This document shows positions 20,762 to 32,912 of a stretch of 64,000 nucleotides of DNA, in pieces. Below the pieces are notes generated by a model. The model saw only the letters and a list, made by a program, of their open reading frames with translations. It was not told the DNA's origin and made no database searches. The DNA is from Torymus aiolomorphi. Taxonomy: Eukaryota; Arthropoda; Insecta; Hymenoptera; Torymidae. Position 1 is the stretch's first letter, and each line of letters begins with the position of its first letter. The stretch is from assembly GCA_036365515.1 (NCBI GenBank), contig CM070874.1:250459430-250523429 (forward strand). Direction: 5' to 3'. The translations under genes were made by a program, and so were the position numbers.

Positions 20762-22067
20762 GATTATTTATTCGTAGAATTCCTTTTCATAAAATAAAAC
20801 GTAAATAATTTTTTAAGATATTGTATAGGTTTCGGAAAATAATTGTTATGGTTTCCAAAAAAATTCTTATCGTTTGTAAAATTTTTTGTAAAATGATTGT
20901 AAAGGTTTTGGAAAAGAATTTCTTGTTGCTTGCAAAAGTTTGTAAAAGATTGTAGAAGTTTTTTAAAATAATTTATTAATGGATTTTTTAAAAGATGTAG
21001 TGATGGACCATTTTTGAAGATATTTTGTAGCGAAAATATAATAATGAATAATTTGAATAATAGTGAATAATACTACAGATAAGAAAAATGATATTTGTAA
21101 GAAAAAGAAAACATTTTCATAGCAAATACATACAAACAAATATTGTAAAGAGATAAAGAGAGAATTTAAAAATGAGAATAATTACTTCTATAATAGCAAA
21201 AATCAGTTTTGTGAGAAATAGAAAATGTTTTTATAGGAATTATAGAAAATACTTTAAAAAATAGTTTTTAAAAATGTTTATTATAATTGTTTCAAAAAAA
21301 CATTTAAGCTTTCAGTCAAGTTCTTTGTAGAGAGTTGGACAGTTGTTGAGAGCAAGATTGTTTGGATAAAAACATTATTAAACTTTTATTAGTATGTCAA
21401 CAGAGAATTTAAATTTGTTAAAATAGATAACAATAATATATTTTTTCTTTGTAGCTATCACAAGTATAAAAGAAAAAAGTACAAGTTCTCAGAATTACAA
21501 TTCAAATCTCTGTATCACCTGATTCTCTTGCTTTTATAAAACTCGAAGCTCAAAGTTGGCTGAGAAGTTGAGTTCTTATGTCAACTGCAATTTCCATAGC
21601 AGCAGGCGGTACAAAGTTTTTTAAAAACTACTCTTTCGCATCTATTTCTCTGATATCACTTAATCTTCTAGCCTTTACAAAATGCGAAGCTCAAAGTTTG
21701 CCAAGTTAACTACCCTTACATAACAGCATCTGATACTAAGTTTTTTCACAAAACACTCTTATGCATCCATTTGCTCTTGTTTTTTTGACAAATTACTATT
21801 ACATTATTAAATTTGTACTAAAATTTACCTCTAGCCTTCTATTGCACATTCTAAAGCTGGAATTCGTTTCATTATTTTGGTATCCACACATTTCTTTTTC
21901 ATAATATTTTTGTTTCATCATAATCTTGTAAAATTAAAAGCACAACCAGTTGATGAATTAAACATTATTATTATCTGAATCTTGTATAGAAAAATATGTA
22001 CTAAAAGCTTCTCTGAAACATTTTGAAATCTCCTACCGTGAGAAAATCATAAAATAGATTAACTGAG
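20762..22067. other. AT-rich non-coding stretch with weak duplications
   Basis: Numerous degenerate copies of TTGTAAAAG/AATAATTTT words occur at 20.8-21.0 kb, and a diverged duplication around the word CGAAGCTCAAAGTT at 21.54 and 21.68 kb. No gene seen. Confidence 0.4.
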
Positions 22068-22215
22068 CACTTTCATTCCTTGAAATTTTTGCAATAACAC
22101 ATCATTTTTGCTTTTTTCAATACTTCCATGTTCATTAGACATAATCTTTTCATTGGCACTTGAATAAATATGTACAACAGCACAGCACTGATATCGACTA
22201 AGTTTTTTACAGATG
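22068..22215 (-). pseudogene. Possible FLYWCH/MULE-type zinc finger relic
   Basis: One minus-strand frame gives VICKKLSRYQCCAVVHIYSS and then NEHGS, with Cys/His spacing reminiscent of FLYWCH-like fingers of Mutator-like elements. It covers fewer than 50 codons, is bounded by stops and has no start. Weak evidence. Confidence 0.2.
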
Positions 22216-22267
22216 ACAGATGCTTTTTAAACCAAATCTCAGACCAATATTTCAAATAGGCATCATA

Positions 22268-23080
22268 AATTATATTGTATATTTATATCCTCACGTGTCA
22301 CTCAGCAATATTTTCTTCTATGCCAGAGCTTATTATGAAGTGTATGAACCTCATAATGTGTAATTATTTATTAATACACACTTGTTATATTCTCAAAACA
22401 TTTGAAACTGATTTTTAATAGAAGTTTTAAAATTTGATCATAAACACTTCATGTAACACGTCATACAAGTATTATATTTTATTTATTATTACATAAAATA
22501 CTGAAAATTATATTGTATATTTATAATATAACCTCGCGTGTCACTCAGCAATATTTTCTTCTATGCAAAAGCTTATTATCAAGTTCATGAACCTCATACA
22601 TGTAATTATTTATTAATACACAATTGAGTTATTTTCAAAACATTTGAAACTGATTTTTAATAGAAGTTTTAAAATTTAATTATAAACACTCCATATAACA
22701 CGTCATACCAGTACTATATTTTATTTATTATTAGACAAAACACTGAAAATTATATTGTATATTTATAACCTCACGTGTCACTCAGCAATATTTTCTTCTT
22801 TGCAAAAGCTTATTATGAAGTTTATGAACCTCATAACACATAATTATTTATTAATACACACTTGTTCTATTCTCAAAACATTTCAAACTGATTTTAAGTA
22901 GAAGTTCTAAAATTTGATATTACACTTCATGCAACACATTTTACCAGTATTTTATTTTTTTTATATTACACAAAACACTGATTAGATGTAATTTTTTAAT
23001 CACTATGTTATTTGTTATCAATAATATTTGATTATATATGCACTTCATGCAACACATCCTACCGGTATTTTATTTTATTT
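22268..23080. repeat. 237-bp tandem repeat, three full copies plus partial
   Basis: Units start at about 22268, 22506 and 22744 with ATTATATTGTATATTTATA and share CACGTGTCACTCAGCAATA and the CTTCATG..ACACGTCATACC segment. A fourth, diverged partial copy runs to about 23080. Confidence 0.85.
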
Positions 23081-23082
23081 AT

Positions 23083-23250
23083 ACCACTCTAACCTCAAAA
23101 TCACAACTTCGATATGATTTTTCGGCGCTCGTGGTATAAAATACCGTTCGAAACTAGTGCGTAAGTCGATTATTTAGGTGGTGTGACTTTTTCGCACTCG
23201 CTTCGCTCGTGCAAAAAGTCACACCAGCTAAACAATCGACTTCCCTACCC
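23083..23250. repeat. Dispersed repeat with a 46-bp hairpin; inverted relative at 43.73-43.91 kb
   Basis: ATACCACTCTAACCTCAAAA...CTCGTGGTAT recurs in reverse orientation at about 43,810-43,905, and similarity continues to the ACTCGCTTC segment. Here the end forms a perfect-looking hairpin, GGTGTGACTTTTTCGCACTC with its complement (23180-23226). Confidence 0.6.
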
Positions 23251-23472
23251 GTGTCGAAATGTACTATTCTTACACAAAACATTGATTAGATGTCATTTTT
23301 TAATAATCACAACATTTTTGTTATCAATATAATTTTCAACTAGATAGACGAACTATGAAAATCACAATTTTCTTTTCTTATTTTGAAAAACGTACTTCAA
23401 AACATAATACTTTTTTTGTACTTTGAGTCCAATACTGTCTAAATAAACATCTTAGTTATTTGTTTTATGTGT

Positions 23473-24396
23473 TGTAATGCGGCAGAACGCACGTTACAGG
23501 AGAGGTCGAAGGAAGTGCACGGCGGCCACGGCGAGCTACGCCTCGACAGCCGAGCACACACATGCGCACGCCCGTCCCTCCCCGCTGCCTTCTCCGCGCA
23601 CTAGTCCTTTCCCTCCCGTATCTAGCAGGCCAGGAGTCGGAGGAACCAGCAGCAGCTACAGCGAGGACAAGCTGTAGCTGGAGCGTGAGTGAGCTCGCTC
23701 TCCCATGCGGCTGACAGGAGCAGACGACAGCCGAGAGAAGGAGAGAACGAGAGACGCAGTGGCTCAGCGCTGTAGGACGGCACGTGCGAGCATCGGCCGT
23801 ATACGGACCGCTCGCGCGCGCCGCAGTGAAGACGACGGCCGATGGACGAACGAGGGGACGGCGGAGAGAGCAGCGTGAGCGCACCGGCCCGCATTTTTCC
23901 CTTTCTGTCGCCTACCGCCGTGCCGCGTGCTTGCGATAGTGTTTCGCTGCCGAAGTTGTGTGCGTGCCAGTGCGCCCTGCCGACCCTCGCCACCGTCTGG
24001 AGAGGCAGTGCCCTAGGAAGAGCGAGAGAGAGAACGAGAGAGCGAGAGGAAGCAGCAGCAGCGTCCTAGCCAAGGTTTGCCCTTTTTATATTCCCGTCCC
24101 CGGTTTCCAAGTGCGTGTGTGTGCGCTTCCGAAGCGGGAGCCACGAGACTCCGAATTCGCGCCAGCTACAGCACGTGCTGTAGCTGCAGCTTAGAGTAGG
24201 GTTTTTCTGCTCCCGGCTGAAGCTAGCCGTCGAAGGCTTATGAGCGGTGCAATTGACGCGTGCACTTGGGCCCATACCATTGTACTGTACATTAGATTGA
24301 TGTTAATAAACTACGTAGAGTTTTACTCGGTTGTTTATCTGTTGTATTTGAGAATTACCCGCGAACCTCTGCCTTGATCCCCGGCAGAGCGTTACA
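23473..24396 (+). repeat. Gypsy 5' LTR (924 bp)
   Basis: TG...CA ended and GC-rich relative to its surroundings, unlike most of the window. Near the end it holds ATTAGATTGATGTTAATAAA, a plausible polyadenylation region. The PBS follows two bases after the end. Confidence 0.95.
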
Positions 24397-24398
24397 AG

Positions 24399-24416
24399 TG
24401 GCGCCCAACGTGGAGC
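24399..24416 (+). other. Primer-binding site, tRNA-Lys(CUU) type
   Basis: TGGCGCCCAACGTGGAGC matches the complement of the 3' end of animal tRNA-Lys(CUU) with one mismatch (A where G is expected). Confidence 0.85.
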
Positions 24417-25166
24417 CATGGTAAAGGCCGTGGCAAAGTTAAGGGATCCGCGTCGTGATTTCGCCATTGCGGCGCGCACACACAACGGCGAACCGCGCGG
24501 AAGAAGCGTTCTGGCAGCCATTTTGCGCTCCAAGTATCTACCTCGTGCAGGTGTTAACGCCATGAGCAAATTGAATTTAGCCAGACGCTTGAGATTAATT
24601 TGCTTGGATGATTTTGTTTCAAATAATAATTTAATTACTTGAGAAATTTTATTGCGGTTTGTGCGTGATTTTGCGATTAAGAGTTAATGAGATACTCGCA
24701 AAATCACATCTTGCCATAGCTTTAGCCACGCGGCACAGAGAATTGTTGCAACGTGCTCAGGGAGTGTGGAGATTAAGAGTAACTTCCTGAACACGTGTAC
24801 ACGACAGAACCATTTCCTGTTTTACGTTTTTTGGTTTGACATTTTTGTCGTTTCGTTCTTATATTACTCTACTTCTTCCCCCCTTGGAGAGATAGCTCGC
24901 TTACGCTCCTTTCCGCATAACTTTCCATAAACCTTCCCACGCCTCCGTTATAAGATTTTTAATAGAAACGGGAGGGGAAATTTTCTGAGGGATTGCAATT
25001 CGCGGTGCAGGAGCAAGTGCGTAATTGTCGCACTTTACCATCTCACATCAACTCGGTTGATTGGCTTGATTTTCTTTCTTTGTTTTTCGCTTGCTTTGCT
25101 TGTTTTAGTTTTAGTCTTTTTGGTTCTGTTAAAGTTAGAATTTGCAATAGTAAAACAAAGTAAATT

Positions 25167-27692
25167 TTGAGTAAATTTAGATTGCGAAGGAAAATCAACG
25201 GAGCTATTCGACCGAGGCTGACTGAGAAGGTATTCAAGATGGAAAATCATGACTGGAGCTGGGCTTTCCTCGGTGTCGACGAGAATGATCTAATGTGCGT
25301 CGACCCGATAGCTGCAGCTGAAGCGCTGAAGCGATCGATTAATAAGTTAACCGACGGGGAAGTTGCGATGACTGCTCAGCGGTTCGGGTTGAATATTCGC
25401 TCGGACGCGATCATTTTGCGGAATAGGTTGGAGAGGCACGAAATGCGACGCCATTTTGGGGCAGACGCCGCGCCATAGGACCCGGCCAGAGACGAGCCGG
25501 CGGACGAGTCCACTTCTGCGCATAGTCCTTCATCGTCGAGTAGGCATTCTGTTGCACGTTTTTCGCCATCTAGGGTTCCAGTGCAGCCGGTGGTAGCTCC
25601 AGAGTATTCAGAAGCAGAGCCGCTCTCCACAGGCCAATCGATAGGTAGATTTCGCGACCCAATTTCGATGGAGGAGCCGTCGCAGACTTTTACGTTGAGG
25701 CTGCACATCGAAGTGACTGAGCCGCGGCGTGCTGCCGAGCAGCCTACAGCTGGTAGCCATGTTGCTCCAGCGATACAGAGTTCTGACGCGCAGAGGCGTG
25801 TTAGCATCGCCGCGCCGGAAGTGTTTCATGACACGAGGGAGTCAGCTTCTAATCCGCATGCACAATCCACACGTTATCCTCTCGGCCCACTTCGTGCGCA
25901 CGAGCATAGCACGTTCATGGAAAATAGTATGGATTTAACGAGTGTGGCGAGTGCGCGGAACGAGATTCCATTATCTGCGAGTGAAGGAGGGGCGGTGAGG
26001 CAGCCAAACGGATTGTTCGATGGTACGTCGTTTTTGCCGCTTCCAGCGTTGCCGTCGCAGCAGATGAGATACCCGGCTGCTCCGTCCACGAGGTATCCGG
26101 GAAGAGAGTTCAGCAGCGGTGTTTCCGGAGTTGGTTCGATACTTTCGGCGAGTATTCCTCAGCTTTCAGCTAATGTTGCGCTAGGAAATTTCGACGGCGT
26201 TGCAGGGCCTGCTGTCTACTCACAATGTTCAATGCCGCGAGTAACACCAGGTTATCATGAGCCGCCTCTCATGTCCTCAGCGTCGCTCGCTCAAAATTTT
26301 GTTTCAGCTGGAGCTTCACAAGCGAGCGGATTTGGAGCACGAGTCGAGCCGGTGCGCCCGTATTACAATCAGCCAGTGCCGCCACCGTCGTTTCAGTATC
26401 CGCATCGGTATTTTCCGCTACCTTTTGTGTCCTCGCAGCCGATGATGTCCAATGCTCCAGGGTATCCATGGTATCATGGTAACATTCCGCATGGGTTGTA
26501 TTTTCCGCCTGCAGTCCCACCGCCAGCTGCCACAGGATTTTCATCAGCTCCGATGCATCCTGCTGCAAACTTCCAGTCTCACTCGGGGAGATTTGATGTC
26601 TCTGCTCTTGAGATGAGTCAAGATACGTCGTTTTTCGAGCGTTCATCGCTTTATAAAGAGAAACGCACGACGGAGCTACTCACCAAGTGGCATATTTCGT
26701 TTAAAGGGGATAGGAAAAGAGACCCCGAAAGTTTCATTGCAGACTTAACAAAATGCAAAGAAACTTACAAACTGACTCTTGAGGAAATAGTGAAAGCCTT
26801 ACCCTCAGCTCTCGATAATGAGTCGTGGCAGTGGTTTCGTCGAGAGTATCAGTTTTGGAAATCATACGAAGACTTCGTCGACGCGTTTCGCCTGCAGTAC
26901 AGCTTTGAAGATGTGCAGGAGAGATTACGGAAGGAGCTGGAGGTGCGCACGCAAGGACCAAGTGAGGAGATCTCCACCTATTTACTGAAGGTGCGTGACC
27001 TACTGGATCAGCTAAAGCCGCCGCTTACGTTACGAGAGCAGCTAGATCGTGTATACCAGAAGCTCCATCCTTCGTACCGGCTGCGCATCGAGAGGAAAGA
27101 TTTTGAAAATTTTTCGGAATTGCAAAAACTAGGCAAGCGAGAGGAGCTGCGGAGAGCTCAGGAGAAGGCGTACAAGCGGCCACCTCCAATTGCGGATTCC
27201 GCTTTCCCTACTTCAGCGTACACTCCTCTGAAGTAGCAGCGGCAGGTGAAACTAGTCTCAGTGGTTCCGAGCACACTGGAAGAAAACGAGCTGAAGCTGC
27301 CCAGCTCAAGCAATCTCGCTCCTGTAGCAGCCACACAGACGGAAGGAGGAGAGAAACAGCGATCGTCTAGAGAACGGAAGTTCAAATCGACGGATGGGCA
27401 GCGGGAAGAGAAAAAAGATCGGAAACGAGATGCTCGCAGCAAGAGTAAGGGTCGCCGCAGCGACCAAAAGGGAAATGCTCGAGCGAAGCCGGCGGAGAGT
27501 GAGCCTAAACAGGAAGAGCGGAAGATCGAGACCGTCCCGCCGAAGGCGAAGTACGAGGACATGCAGCGGCCAGCCGGACATTGGAGACGTGAGTGTATGA
27601 ACGCTGCAGTCTGTCTAATGTGCGGACAGCCTAATACCACGGCGCGTCGATGCACCAAGGGCAATTCGACTACGGCGGCGGGAAACGAGTAA
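25167..27692 (+). pseudogene. gag: Gypsy gag polyprotein with in-frame stops
   Basis: One frame runs from about 25167 (likely start MENHDWSW at 25239) to the TAA at 27692, interrupted by TAG at 25476-25478 and 27234-27236. The N-terminal part is a low-complexity Pro/Ser-rich segment. Around 26.65-27.2 kb lies the retrotransposon capsid domain (KWHISFKGDRKRDPESFI; DAFRLQYSFEDVQERLRKEL; PSYRLRIERKDFENF). After 27.25 kb comes a Lys/Arg-rich nucleocapsid stretch ending in a decayed CCHC pair (GHWRREC; CLMCGQPNTTARRC). A 512-bp non-coding leader separates the short ORF after the PBS from gag. Gag forms the particle that packages the RNA. Confidence 0.85.
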
Positions 27693-30600
27693 GAGGGGAA
27701 GTTAACGGAGTCAACTCACCCCCTCCTTCTTCAGACTCGACTCCTCCCACTTCTGATTCGATCGCTCTTACTCCAGAAAAAAGTTCGGCTGCAGCTATGA
27801 GCGAGGGAGACAACCCTCAAGTTCCAGCTCCAGAATCACTGTTAATGAGAAGCGCTATCAGCAACGTCGAGCCAAGGTTATTCTTCAACATAGAATTGAA
27901 TGGAAGAAAACTCCTAGGCATGCTTGATGATGGCTCCGTTCACTCGTATCTCGGCAAAGGCGTCAGCAAGGAATTTGCCGAGAAATTGGAGCAGGAAGCA
28001 GCTTCAGTACGCGTAGCTGACGGAGGTGCAGTGAAGCTACTAGGAATACTGAACCTGACGGTGAGCATCGATAATACAAAGTTATCTATGCCCTTCCGTG
28101 TAGCAGATGAGCTTCAGTACGACTGCATTCTCGGAATCGACTTCAAACGGTTGTTTAAGATGAAGATCGACTACGAGAACGATACATGGTGGACACCGAA
28201 GGGAGTAGTGCATCAGTTTTACCCTTATGGCCAAGATCCAACCTGTTTCCCAGCTTTAGCCAGCATAGGAGGACTGAGTTGTGCTACAGCTGATCAGCAG
28301 TTGCTTATTGAAGAAATCAAATAGAGATTGATTCCACCTACACCGGGAAAGCTAGGGTTAGCCAATGTCGCCCCGCATTTCATTGACATTCAAGGAAATG
28401 AACCCATTCGCCAAGCTCCTCGGAAGTATATTCCGAAGATGTTCCAGACGGCTTGGGCTGAAGTCGATAGGATGCTGGAGGAGGGGATTATCGAGCCATC
28501 TGATAGCCCCTGGCGAAGCTGCCCTGTGTTAGTTCCAAAAATTGTATGACTTGTTCCGATTTTGCATAGACTATAGGCAAGTTAATAAGCATACTAAGTC
28601 TATTCGTATCTATTGCGAAACATGGATGATATACTTGATAAGTTAAGCTCCGCTAAGTATATTCTAAGCTAGATTTAAGCCAGGCATTCCACCAGATTCC
28701 GTTGGATCCGAAGTGCAGAGAGGTCACCGCATTTTCAGTACCAGGGCGAGGACTTTTCCACTTCATTCCTGTTACCATATGGGCTGACAAATGCTCCAGC
28801 TGTGTTCCAGCGCATCATGGATAACCTAATCAAGGCTGCCTGGGAACCGTATGTGTTCACCTATTTAGACGATGTCATTATCGTCTCGCCGTCATTTGAA
28901 GAGCACACAAAGTGGTTACAGATCGTGCTCACGGCGTTAAAAGACGCAAACCTACAGATTAACCTCAAAAAGTCTGAGTTTTGTTGCCCGGAGGTTAAGT
29001 ACTTAGGTTATATCGTTAACGAGGACGGACTGAAGACTGATGAAGACAAGGTGAAGCCCATCCTCGAGTATCCAGTACCCCTCAACATCAGGCAGTTAAG
29101 GAGATTTCTCGGCATGATTGGCAGGTACTCCAGATTCATAGCTCACCTAGCAGGGTATAAAGCACCGCTAACCAAGTTGCTGAGGAAGGATGTTCGGTGG
29201 CAGTAGCACGAAGAGCAACAGCAAGCGTTTGAGAAGCTGAAGCTCGCACTGACGCAAGCTCCTGTGCTTGCAAGGCCAGCTCTGTCGCTACCCTTCACTC
29301 TCCAAATAGATGCGAGTGATTATGCTATAGCTGGAGTACTGACACAGGTATTTGATGGCGAGGAGCACCCTATCTATTTTGTGAGTAGGACTCTGTCGAA
29401 GGCAGAGAGAAATTATACTGTCACTGAGAAGGAGTGCCTCGCCGTCTTATGCTCCGTCGAGAGGCCGCGAGGTTATTTGCTAGGTGAGAAGTTTACAGTA
29501 ATCACAGATCGCCACAGCCTGTTGTGGTTAAATAACCTGAAAGACCCAGCTGGTCGATTAGCCAGATGGAATACGGCTCTGCAAATGTACAACATTGAAT
29601 TTGTACACCGTAAAGGTGCGCTGCACAAAGTTCCTGACGCTCTGTCGCGGGCATGGTAAGGAACTTACGAGCTTGCAGCTATAGCCACTGCTACAGCTGA
29701 AGATCCGTGGTATCAAGGGAGAATTAGTAATATTGAGAAGAACCCGAGGAAATACCCGGATTGGTAGGTAGTAAATGGCTTACTGTACGCGCATCGTCCG
29801 AATAAGACCGTGGATCCGTTGCTGCCGGACATGGATGCGTGGAAGCTCGTCCTCCCTGAAGCAGATCGAGAAAAGGCTCTAGCTGAAGCTCATAACACTC
29901 CACAAGCAGGTCACTTAGGCGTGGAGAAGACTTTTGCGAGAGTGGCGACATATTATTATTGGCCAGGCTATTATCGAGACGTGTGTTGGTACATAGCTGC
30001 CTGCCAAGTGTGTCAAGCTCACAAAAGCTCTCAGCAAGCTCCAGCTGGACTGATGACGGAGAGAAACCTGGACGGTCCATGGGTTGTCGTAGCAGCTGAT
30101 ATAATGGGCCCAAAACCTCCCTCGCGTACTGGTAACACGTATGTAATTGTCTTCGAAGACCTGTTTACTAGATACGTTGAACTGAAGGCGTTGAGGAAAG
30201 CAGATGCTAAATCGGTGCTAAAAGCCTTTGAGGAATTGATCGTAAATCTTTGGGGTTGCCCTCGGGTCTTGCTTACGGATAACGGCACAGAATTCTCTAA
30301 CCGAATGGTTACTGAGAGGTTAGATGAATATGGAATTCTACAATCTACGATTCCGCCCTACCATGCACAAGCAAACTCGGTGAAAAGAGTCAACCGTAAT
30401 TTACGACCAATGGTCAACAGCTTTTTAGCCGAGGATCACCGAGATTGGGACTTGCACTTAAACGAATTGTGTTTCGCGTTAAATAGTGCTGTGCACTCGT
30501 CGTTAAGGGTTTCTCCCGCGTTTCATAATTTGGGGCGTAATCCTGTTCCTTCCTCCTTACTCCGAAATCACCTGGAAAACCTTCTTCCTACCTCCCCTCC

Positions 30601-31216
30601 TGACGTGGATAAGTGGAAGACAAGAATCAGCCGACTGCCTGCCTTGCATGATTTGGTACGCAGACACATGGATAAAGCTGTAGCAAGGCAAGCGCGGAAT
30701 TACAACAAAAATCGACGAGAGGTCCTCTACCAAGTCGGAGACCTCGTGAGGCGCCGAAACTATGTGCTATCGTCTGCAGAGGACCGATTTGCAGCTAAGC
30801 AAGCGCCTAGGATTGTTGGACCGGCTAAAGTGGTAGAAGTCTACTCTCCAGTAGTGTACTTGGTGGAGGATCTTGACTCCAAGCGGCGGACGAAAGTATT
30901 CGTCAATGATTTAAAAAAGTATACGCCGCCGAGAGGTACGCAACAGCTGGAAGCTCAAGCTACAGCCCAAAACCCTGTTGTTGGAAATGATGGACTCGTC
31001 GGACGAAAGGTGGATGCCATTCCTGGCCATCGGCCACGCCGCACAGCTCGTGCGATAACCAGTCCAAATGCCGCGCCAGGTCGGCCGAGGACGAAGGCGA
31101 GATCGCCCGCCAAGGCTCCCGCTCCTGCCAGGGCTGGATCCGCTCCTACCGGGGCCGGCTCCGTTCCAGTCATGCGCCGAGGTCGAGGACGACCACGGAA
31201 GGCCCCTCCTGCGTAG
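27650..31216 (+). pseudogene. pol: Gypsy pol polyprotein: protease, RT, RNase H, integrase; degenerate
   Basis: Pol overlaps gag by 43 nt in the -1 frame. Protease: MLDDGSVHSYLG near 27.93 kb (LDDGS where LDTGA/S is usual) and CILGIDF. RT: PRKYIP, WRSCPVLVPK, a frame-broken stretch 28550-28800, then FTYLDDVIIVS (catalytic, about 28860) and VKYLGYIV. RNase H: LQIDASDYAIAGVL, KECLAVL, ITDRHSLLWL, PDALSR. Integrase: HLGVEKT...CQVCQAHK zinc finger, AADIMGP, LLTDNGTEF, then SVKRVNR, where the catalytic Glu is Lys (codon 30383-30385). A basic, Pro/Ala-rich tail follows. In-frame stops: TAG 28322, 29204 and 29767; TAA 29657. Apart from the RT break everything stays in one frame. The copy is not functional. 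Confidence 0.9.
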
Positions 31217-31775
31217 CCGCGGTAGAGATTTTCTGACGCACGCGCCAGGGTTTCTGGCCCTCGCTGAGCCCGGCCATGGCTCCTTTAGTTTCATTTATCT
31301 TACCTCTCCGCCTCCATTTGATTCCCTGCAAGCGAAAGCAAGCGCGCTGTTCCGTAATACCTGAAGCAAATCGCAATAAATAAGGACAGTTTTAAATGAA
31401 TAGTTTCGCTAAGGTTGTTTTTTTTATTCGCGAGAATCAGCATGTTTGATAGGTTGCCAGAACGCCACTCAAATGAGCTGTAGTCAAAGGGATCGGCCAG
31501 GTAAGATGCTGCTACAGCAGTTTTCCATTTTTTTATTATTGTTTAAAGTCATGAGTGAATGGAAATGTTAGAGTGCTGTGTGGAAGTCGCGATGTCGTTC
31601 GGTATTCGAGTAAACGGAGGAATGTTCCGAATTACCGGTGCCAGGTTGCTATAGTTAGTTCACACACTCACGGATTATACTTTACACAGATTTACACATA
31701 AGCCTAGCTGCAGAAGAAAAAGCTAAGGGGACACGAACAGTTACACTCACACTGCTCTAGCTAAGACCGATTAGC
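31217..31775 (+). other. Gypsy 3' untranslated region, part before the nested element
   Basis: Non-coding sequence after the integrase stop. It contains CAATAAATAAGG near 31373 and is cut by the TTAA insertion at 31776. The remainder resumes at 36626. Confidence 0.6.
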
Positions 31776-32329
31776 TTAAGGGGGCTAGACACCTTTTTTC
31801 TTGAGAAAAATCGATTTTTTTTTTTTTTTTTTGCTTTTTCTTATAGGAAAACATCCATAGAATATGCTCCTTTTTACCCGATAACGATATCTATTTTTTT
31901 TTTTTAAGATATTGATAAAATACTGATTAAACTATTTATCGATTTTTCACTGTAATTTCATTTTTTTTCAATATACAGTTTTTTCGACATACATACTTTT
32001 ATTTTTTGATAGAATTCTATTTTCTTTTAATTGTTAATATATTTTATACTTTTTAATAAATCTACATTAATATATTTATAAATATAAATAAATACGCCGT
32101 AGAAATAAATCAATTTTATTAGAAAAAAATAACAGAAAAAACTGACAAAAATCAATCCGTGTATATAATTACGTGTAATTTATACTTTTCATGGTCGAAA
32201 TATTTCTAATAATATAAAATAATTGAATATAAACCATACATATATAAGAAAATTGAATACATAGAATAATTATTATATCTATCAAATAATATACCACAGT
32301 TTTATTGTATAAAACGATTTGGAGTAATC

Positions 32330-32520
32330 GGGCATGAACAACAGTAAGGCCCGTCACACTAAAAAAAATATAAGGAACAGATGTAGAAATAACATGGGTT
32401 AGTATATCTATATATACGAGGAACAGCAAGGAATAAGCGCTGTTCCACATATATATAGATATAGTAACCCATGGTATTTCTGCATCTGTTCCTTATATCG
32501 TGTTCTATGTTCCTTTGGCT
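32330..32520. repeat. Short hairpin element inside the transposon 5' region
   Basis: AAGGAACAGATGTAGAAAT and TAACATGGGTTAGTATATCT are mirrored by the sequence up to TGCATCTGTTCCTTATAT at about 32497. It is followed by a 40-bp tandem duplication (ATGTTGAACTATAGATAATT, 32533 and 32572). Confidence 0.6.
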
Positions 32521-32912
32521 GTAAAAGGCCTAATGTTGAACTATAGATAATTGGACTAAGGTACACCATGAACTATGTTGAACTATAGATAATTGGACAG
32601 TTGGACTATGATACACCATGAACTAAGAAACACACACATATCATACGTATGTTACATGTAAGCATTTGACACGGTAACCTACTTTTAGCTCTTTAATTTT
32701 TGTAAACACAAGTGTCAGCTGAATCGAATACTCGGATGGTTTAGATTCGTTTTGCGTCGCTTTTTACGTAAAAAGTGTTCTTTTTGTGTAATTTGAGGTT
32801 CGTGTGTTTGTTGCACAGTATAATTATTGTGTTTATATAGTTGTGAACTTTGTGAAATATAAAAATAGTGATTAAAAAAAAAATTTAAAGTGACTTCTAA
32901 CAAAGCTTAAAA

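Noticed and set aside
23465..24275. Several 60-140-residue open frames in both gypsy LTRs
   Set aside because: The LTRs are GC-rich, which lengthens chance frames. The same frames recur in both LTRs and none has a recognisable domain.
24418..24642. Short ORF just after the gypsy PBS as a gag start
   Set aside because: It ends 500 bp before gag in a leader region and shows no gag domain. Kept only as leader sequence.
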